Positions 42,866 to 46,671 of a stretch of DNA of 46,671 nt are shown here, in pieces. The position numbers and the translations under genes were made by a program. A model generated the notes under the pieces. That model was not told the DNA's origin, did no database searches, and worked only from the letters and a program-made list of their open reading frames with translations. The stretch is from NCBI GenBank assembly GCA_025350905.1, contig JANXWY010000118.1:1-46671 (forward strand). The letters are read 5' to 3'. The first letter of the stretch is position 1, and every line of letters starts with the position of its first letter. This DNA comes from Verrucomicrobiota bacterium (lineage in GTDB: Bacteria; Verrucomicrobiota; Verrucomicrobiia; Limisphaerales; JADLHS01).

Positions 42866-44239
42866 TTAGTTGGGGGTCAACTGAAGCCGATAATAAGCCG
42901 GCGGCGCGGGTGGCAGGAAGTTGGTCGTGAAGGTGGCCAAACCGACCGGGTTCGTGAAGACGGCCGACCAGGAAGTCAAGTTGGTGGAAACTTCCAACTG
43001 GTACACGGCGTCGGCGGCGGTGTCGTAGGTCAGCTGCAACTGCGGTCCGGCGGCGCTCAGCGTCAGCCTCCGTGGCAAACCGAGCGCGAAGAAATCGAGA
43101 TCGTTCCACAGGAGATTGGCGCAATACAGCCCGCCGGCGGAGTTCAAGTGTGTCGCATCCGCCATGAAACCATTGGTGAGCAGCCAGGGATAATTGAAGG
43201 TGGGTTGCATTAAATCCACGTAGGCGCGGTGGTATTTCAGGGCGATGTACCGGACGACGGAATTCTGGTCGAGCGTGGTGGTCGAGTTGGTGTCCACTGC
43301 AGCCCACGGCGTGCCGAGGTAAAGGATGTCGCAGTCGGGTGCGGAATTTGTCCACCAACGCTCACACTCCTCCATGCGGTTGCTCGTGCCGGAACCCAAG
43401 TCCGTCGGTTCCTTCATGTGCCACACGAGCAAATCCGGTTGCAGTGCCGAAAATATCGGCTCGCGAATGGCGAGCGGCACATTGGTAACCGCGCCCAATG
43501 GGATTCCACCCTGATCCATAAAGACCACGTGAACGCCACTCGCTTGAGTCATGAGCAGATGGGGCCCGATGATGTAATTCGTGCCCCCATCGCCGTCCAC
43601 CCGGAGGCGATACTGGTTTGGGGGCAAGGCCAGTTTGGCAAAGCGCCCGACTGGAGTGGGACTAAAGCCATTCAGCAGCAGGCTCGTCATCCAGGGCCCG
43701 CCATTGGTGGAAAGGGAAAGTCGGAAGGGGCCGCCGGCCGGTTGGGCGACATAAAAAATCCCCGCCTGGTCACAATAAACTCCGCCAGGCGTCGGTTGAT
43801 TCTCCCACCAAACGGCGCCACCGGATGGAACCCCGGTATAATACGAATGCCAGTAGTCACCTCCCGGTACCGGAAAGGCCCCGTTTGTTAAATTCACCAA
43901 GGCGGTGTTGGCATAGTTGTTTAGCGAATACCCCGCCACGCCAAATCGCCCGATCATTTTGTTCATGAGGTGAAACGTCACGGAACGATAGGAATCCGCC
44001 ATCGAATCGCCGAAGGAAACTACCGTCACGGGCTGCAGCCGCTGCTCGGCAACCGCCCAGAAATGGCCAAGTGCATCGCGGTTGATGGTGGAATAGTCCT
44101 GTGCCAGCGCCGGAACCACCAGCGACACTGCTGACGCCACCAACGCCCGCCACCAACACACAATGCGGTCGCGCCGGATTTCCCTGGGCGCCGCCGACCC
44201 AGGTTGGACCCGGTAGCTGCCCGCAAGAATTGCGTTCAT
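42866..44239 (-). CDS. Secreted SGNH/GDSL-type hydrolase
   Basis: Protein of 457 aa from ATG 44239, chosen for its signal (WWRALVASAVSLVVPALAQ). The GDSL block I Ser is S79 in VVSFGDSMADS. The block V Asp-His pair is in ADATHLNSAG. The middle (~130-280) is an insertion with beta-sandwich-like sequence (WENQPTPGGVYCDQAG, YRLRVDGDGG). The family comprises esterases, lipases and carbohydrate deacetylases; the substrate is unknown. The C-terminus (VYQLEVSTNLTSW ... AYYRLQLTPN) is the same kind of module as on the other secreted proteins. Divergent from the peptide-transporter gene, with 91 nt between starts. Confidence 0.85.
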   Translation of the reverse strand: MNAILAGSYRVQPGSAAPREIRRDRIVCWWRALVASAVSLVVPALAQDYSTINRDALGHFWAVAEQRLQPVTVVSFGDSMADSYRSVTFHLMNKMIGRFGVAGYSLNNYANTALVNLTNGAFPVPGGDYWHSYYTGVPSGGAVWWENQPTPGGVYCDQAGIFYVAQPAGGPFRLSLSTNGGPWMTSLLLNGFSPTPVGRFAKLALPPNQYRLRVDGDGGTNYIIGPHLLMTQASGVHVVFMDQGGIPLGAVTNVPLAIREPIFSALQPDLLVWHMKEPTDLGSGTSNRMEECERWWTNSAPDCDILYLGTPWAAVDTNSTTTLDQNSVVRYIALKYHRAYVDLMQPTFNYPWLLTNGFMADATHLNSAGGLYCANLLWNDLDFFALGLPRRLTLSAAGPQLQLTYDTAADAVYQLEVSTNLTSWSAVFTNPVGLATFTTNFLPPAPPAYYRLQLTPN

Positions 44240-44330
44240 TGCCAGACCGTGTACTTCACCCGCCAAGTGAATCCAACAATTAACTCGCCTGTTGCCGTGG
44301 GTCTTGCTACCACCACGCCCGACATTCGCC

Positions 44331-45980
44331 ATGAATTCCGCCGCGCCAACTGCCGCCAACAATCGCTGGCCGCCCCAAATCAAATTCATCGTCGGCAACG
44401 AGGCCTGCGAGCGGTTCAGCTTTTATGGGATGAAGGGCATCCTCGTGGGGTACATGACGAGTCAGGTCCTGAAAGGCGGATTGAACATGTCCGACGACAA
44501 GGCCACGAGCCTGTTCCACCTGTTCGTCTTTGCGAACTACTTCGTGCCCCTGCTGGGCGCGTGGGTCTCGGATAAAATCTTCGGTCGCTACCACACCATC
44601 CTGTGGGTCTCGTTGTTCTACTGTCTTGGTCACGGCGTGCTGGCCATGAGCGATATGTTTTCGAGCGTGTCCGGGAAGTTTAACCTGCTCTGCTTGGGAC
44701 TCTCGTTGATTGCCTTTGGCGCCGGCGGAATCAAACCGTGTGTCTCGGCTTTCATGGGAGATCAATTCAAATCCGACCAGGGTCACCTGCTGCAAAAGGC
44801 GTACGGGGCGTTTTACTGGTCCATCAATTTTGGCTCGTTCTTTTCCTTCATTCTCATTCCGCGCATCCGTGACGCCTTCGGCTACGGTTGGGCGTTTGGC
44901 GTCCCGGGCATTCTGATGGGCATTGCGACTGTCATCTTCTGGCTGGGCCGGAAGCAATATGCAACCGTCGAACCGACGGGCGACCCTGACTGGCTCAAGA
45001 AGGTGGGGTGGATTGTCGGCTGCGTGTTCGGAGTGGGAGCAATTTTCTATTTGAAAGCCGCGTTTCACATTCCCGGCCGTTGGCTCGCAGGTTGCCTTAC
45101 CACAGTTGGCCTGTTGGCTTTGGGCGTATTCACCGTGCGGTTGCACCGCCGCATTGACGCGAGCCGGGAGAAGTTCAACGCCAGTGCCTACACCGTTTGG
45201 TGGTACGGGATTACCTGCCCCATCATGGGAAAATCCGGTCGGCTCTGGGATCAGGCAACCCGACACTTCACCCCTCGATCATTGGATCATGGCATTTCTA
45301 TGGGACGCATTCTTTCCATCTTCGCATTGATCCCCGCATTCTGGGCTTTGTTCGACCAGTCGAATTCCACCTGGGTTCTGCAAGGCAACCGGATGCTGAC
45401 GATCCCGCTCACCGGGTTTTGGAAAGACGCTTTGGGTTGGTTCTTTGGCGCGCAGATCAATGCCGAAAATATGCAATCCACCAATCCGGTGCTCGTCATG
45501 TTATTGGTACCGTTGCTGACACTTGGGGTTTATCCTTGGCTGGGGGCCCGGGTCACCCCGTTACGGCGCATGGGCTGGGGAATGTTTGTTGCCGCGTTTT
45601 CCTATGTCATCGTGGGCTGGCTGCAACAACGCCTGGAGGCCGGCGAGCAGCTCAGTGTGGCCTGGCAAGTTCTCCCTTATGTTTTCCTCACCACCGGTGA
45701 GGTCCTGATCTCCGCTACGGGATTGGAATTTGCCTTCACGCAGGCGGCGCCGGAAATGAAAAGTACAATCATGAGCTTCTGGCTGCTCACGGTGGCCGCC
45801 GGCAATGCCCTGGTCTCGATCATCACCAGCGCCCTGAGCAGCAACGTGGGCGGTCATTCGGGCGCGGTCAGCTCGGGCAGATTTTTTCTGTATGCCGGGA
45901 TGACTTGTGTCGTGGGCGTTCTCTTCGTTTTGGTTGCCCGGGGCTACCACTACCGCGACGCCGCGACAGTGGAGAAATAA
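44331..45980 (+). CDS. POT/PTR2-family proton-dependent peptide transporter
   Basis: Protein of 549 aa from ATG 44331. It is an inner-membrane MFS transporter with about 12-14 hydrophobic segments. Family signatures are present: the helix-1 ERFSFYG (ExxER-type proton-coupling motif shortened to NEACERFSFYGMKG), GAGGIKPCVSAFMGDQF, and FWALFDQSNSTWVLQGNRM in the second half. It imports di- and tripeptides driven by protons in known members. It shares an upstream region with the SGNH hydrolase but no operon is apparent; no terminator was recognised before the DUF559 element copy that starts 26 nt downstream. Confidence 0.93.
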   Translation: MNSAAPTAANNRWPPQIKFIVGNEACERFSFYGMKGILVGYMTSQVLKGGLNMSDDKATSLFHLFVFANYFVPLLGAWVSDKIFGRYHTILWVSLFYCLGHGVLAMSDMFSSVSGKFNLLCLGLSLIAFGAGGIKPCVSAFMGDQFKSDQGHLLQKAYGAFYWSINFGSFFSFILIPRIRDAFGYGWAFGVPGILMGIATVIFWLGRKQYATVEPTGDPDWLKKVGWIVGCVFGVGAIFYLKAAFHIPGRWLAGCLTTVGLLALGVFTVRLHRRIDASREKFNASAYTVWWYGITCPIMGKSGRLWDQATRHFTPRSLDHGISMGRILSIFALIPAFWALFDQSNSTWVLQGNRMLTIPLTGFWKDALGWFFGAQINAENMQSTNPVLVMLLVPLLTLGVYPWLGARVTPLRRMGWGMFVAAFSYVIVGWLQQRLEAGEQLSVAWQVLPYVFLTTGEVLISATGLEFAFTQAAPEMKSTIMSFWLLTVAAGNALVSIITSALSSNVGGHSGAVSSGRFFLYAGMTCVVGVLFVLVARGYHYRDAATVEK

Positions 45981-46005
45981 ATAATCCCCGGCCACCGTTC
46001 CGCTT

Positions 46006-46532
46006 GGTTCTGCTCTGGGTTCGGTGGAGCCAGGAGCGAGTCAGGCAATTCGCCGATGGGCCGATGGTAGTTTGGTCCACCCTCACCCCGGCCCTCTCCC
46101 CCGGGGAGCGGGAACAGCGATTCGCGCGTCTTGAAAGCTCGTTCGTTTTCGGTGCCATCGCCGCTGCTCCCTCATTCGTCGGGCAAGCCGTTCGACACCC
46201 CGCCGTCGCCGCATCGCCAAAACGCGGCGAACGATTCTCCCTCTCCCCGGGGGAGAGGGTCGGGGTGAGGGCGGTCGTTCACACCATTCTTTTTTTCTGA
46301 CCCGCCTAGGTTTATGTTCACGTCATGCCCGACACAGACCGTGCCCGAGCCTTGCGCCAGAAGCCAACTTGGGCGGAGAAGCTCGTGTGGAGTTGGCTGC
46401 GTGATCGGCGATTCAGCGCCTACAAATTTCGTCGCGGGCATCCTGTCGGAATTTACTTTCTGGATTTTTACTGCCGCGAAGCCAGCCTCTCCATCGAACT
46501 CGACGGCGGCGGACACGGGTTTCCCGGACAAC
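46006..46532 (+). mobile_element. Truncated second copy of the DUF559-nuclease element
   Basis: The left half of the element at 40115 is repeated here: a 26-nt outer motif (46006-46031), which matches the outer right end of the complete copy at 22 of 26 positions in inverted orientation, a 192-bp inverted-repeat module (46080-46271), a 53-nt leader, and the first 208 bases of the nuclease gene. Similarity stops at 46532, where an IS630-type sequence begins. The right half is not in the window. Confidence 0.6.
46080..46271. repeat. 192-bp module with 33-nt terminal inverted repeats
   Basis: The arms 46080-46112 and 46239-46271 match at 31 of 33 positions. The 126-bp interior is homologous to that of the module at 40178 with about eleven differences. 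Same position relative to the nuclease start (53 nt) as in the first copy. Confidence 0.82.
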
Positions 46533-46564
46533 TAGTATTGTGCCAATATAGTTACGTTACATAA
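46325..46564 (+). pseudogene. DUF559 nuclease gene interrupted by an insertion sequence
   Basis: The first 69 codons are identical in protein to the intact gene at 40421 (ending GHGFPGQ), with all catalytic positions E18, D47, E58 and D60 retained. After codon 69 the frame runs into foreign sequence (LVLCQYSYVT) and stops at 46564. The lost part holds the C-terminal half of the fold, so the product should not be functional. Confidence 0.85.
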
Positions 46565-46671
46565 TGTCGCCCCAGCTTTTGGTCGGCATCCTGGCGGGTG
46601 AAAGTCCATTGAATCTGGCATCCCGCCGCGTTACGTCGTTGTTCCCAGGCCTCCACTTCGGCCTTTAAGTA
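46552..46671 (-). CDS. IS630-family transposase, C-terminal end (partial, runs off the window)
   Basis: Reading leftward from the window edge, 39 codons encode a tail with KAEVEAWEQRRNAAG, WTFTRQDADQKLGRHY, then a TAA stop (46552-46554). This is the conserved end of IS630-type transposases, usually EVxAWExxRN followed by W-x-F-T-x-x-DAR-x-KL-x-x-LYP; here DAD and HYVT replace the usual residues. The DDE core lies outside the window. The element end should be near 46533, where similarity to the intact DUF559 gene stops and a TA dinucleotide, the usual IS630 target, occurs. Confidence 0.75.
   Translation of the reverse strand, partial: YLKAEVEAWEQRRNAAGCQIQWTFTRQDADQKLGRHYVT

Noticed and set aside
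44239-44331. Shared regulation of the SGNH hydrolase and peptide transporter from one operator
   Set aside because: The 91-nt gap shows no convincing palindrome or promoter pair, so divergence alone is not enough.

Overview
The window looks like a chromosomal segment of a GC-rich bacterium of the Verrucomicrobiota, most likely the Limisphaerales/Pedosphaera-type lineage. This placement is inferred from gene content: several giant secreted FG-GAP/ASPIC-UnbV proteins, secreted enzymes ending in a shared '(F/Y)YR' C-terminal module, a Gfo/Idh/MocA oxidoreductase with a Tat signal beside a HEAT-repeat protein, a bacterial MglA/roadblock island, few recognisable Shine-Dalgarno sequences, and many paired-palindrome repeats. 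No rRNA, tRNA or CRISPR array was seen.

Layout. 1-308: a twin-hairpin repeat and leader. 309-4268: secreted Kelch/Ig-like protein. 4371-4754: decayed ASPIC/UnbV gene with an in-frame stop. 4751-8500 (minus), 12942-16664 and 16661-20455 (plus): three two-lobed FG-GAP/ASPIC-UnbV paralogues, the last two translationally coupled. Between them, 9288-12698 is a secreted protein with a tandemly duplicated domain of about 210 residues, followed by a clear terminator. 20462-27278 (minus): PQQ-type sugar dehydrogenase-like protein, HEAT-repeat protein, Tat-secreted oxidoreductase and TIM-barrel hydrolase-like protein, probably a carbohydrate-processing cluster. 28036-29668: a complete IS1182-type insertion sequence.

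29752-35278 holds two divergent operons. The minus operon encodes a 611-residue protein with a duplicated unknown domain and a C-terminal roadblock-like domain, an MglA-type GTPase and a roadblock protein. The plus operon encodes a response regulator with a DUF4388-like domain, a small roadblock-like protein and a small helical protein. Together they look like a GTPase-based spatial or signalling module. 35373-36986 is an Arg/Gly-rich protein of unknown function; 37277-40039 is a lipoprotein of the YncE-propeller plus phosphoesterase type. The rest carries purF, an SGNH hydrolase and a POT-family peptide transporter.

The most striking structure lies in the last 6.5 kb. A DUF559 (PD-(D/E)XK/Vsr-like) nuclease gene at 40421-40831 is bracketed by two modules of about 190 bp, each bounded by 32-33 bp near-perfect inverted repeats, and outside these by a 26-bp imperfect inverted repeat, giving a transposon-like unit of about 1 kb (40115-41107). 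A second copy (46006-46532) keeps the same left end and gene start but is cut by an IS630-family element that runs off the window. Over 208 shared coding bases the two nuclease copies differ only at three synonymous sites, while the non-coding module has diverged more. This looks like a nuclease-linked mobile repeat system.
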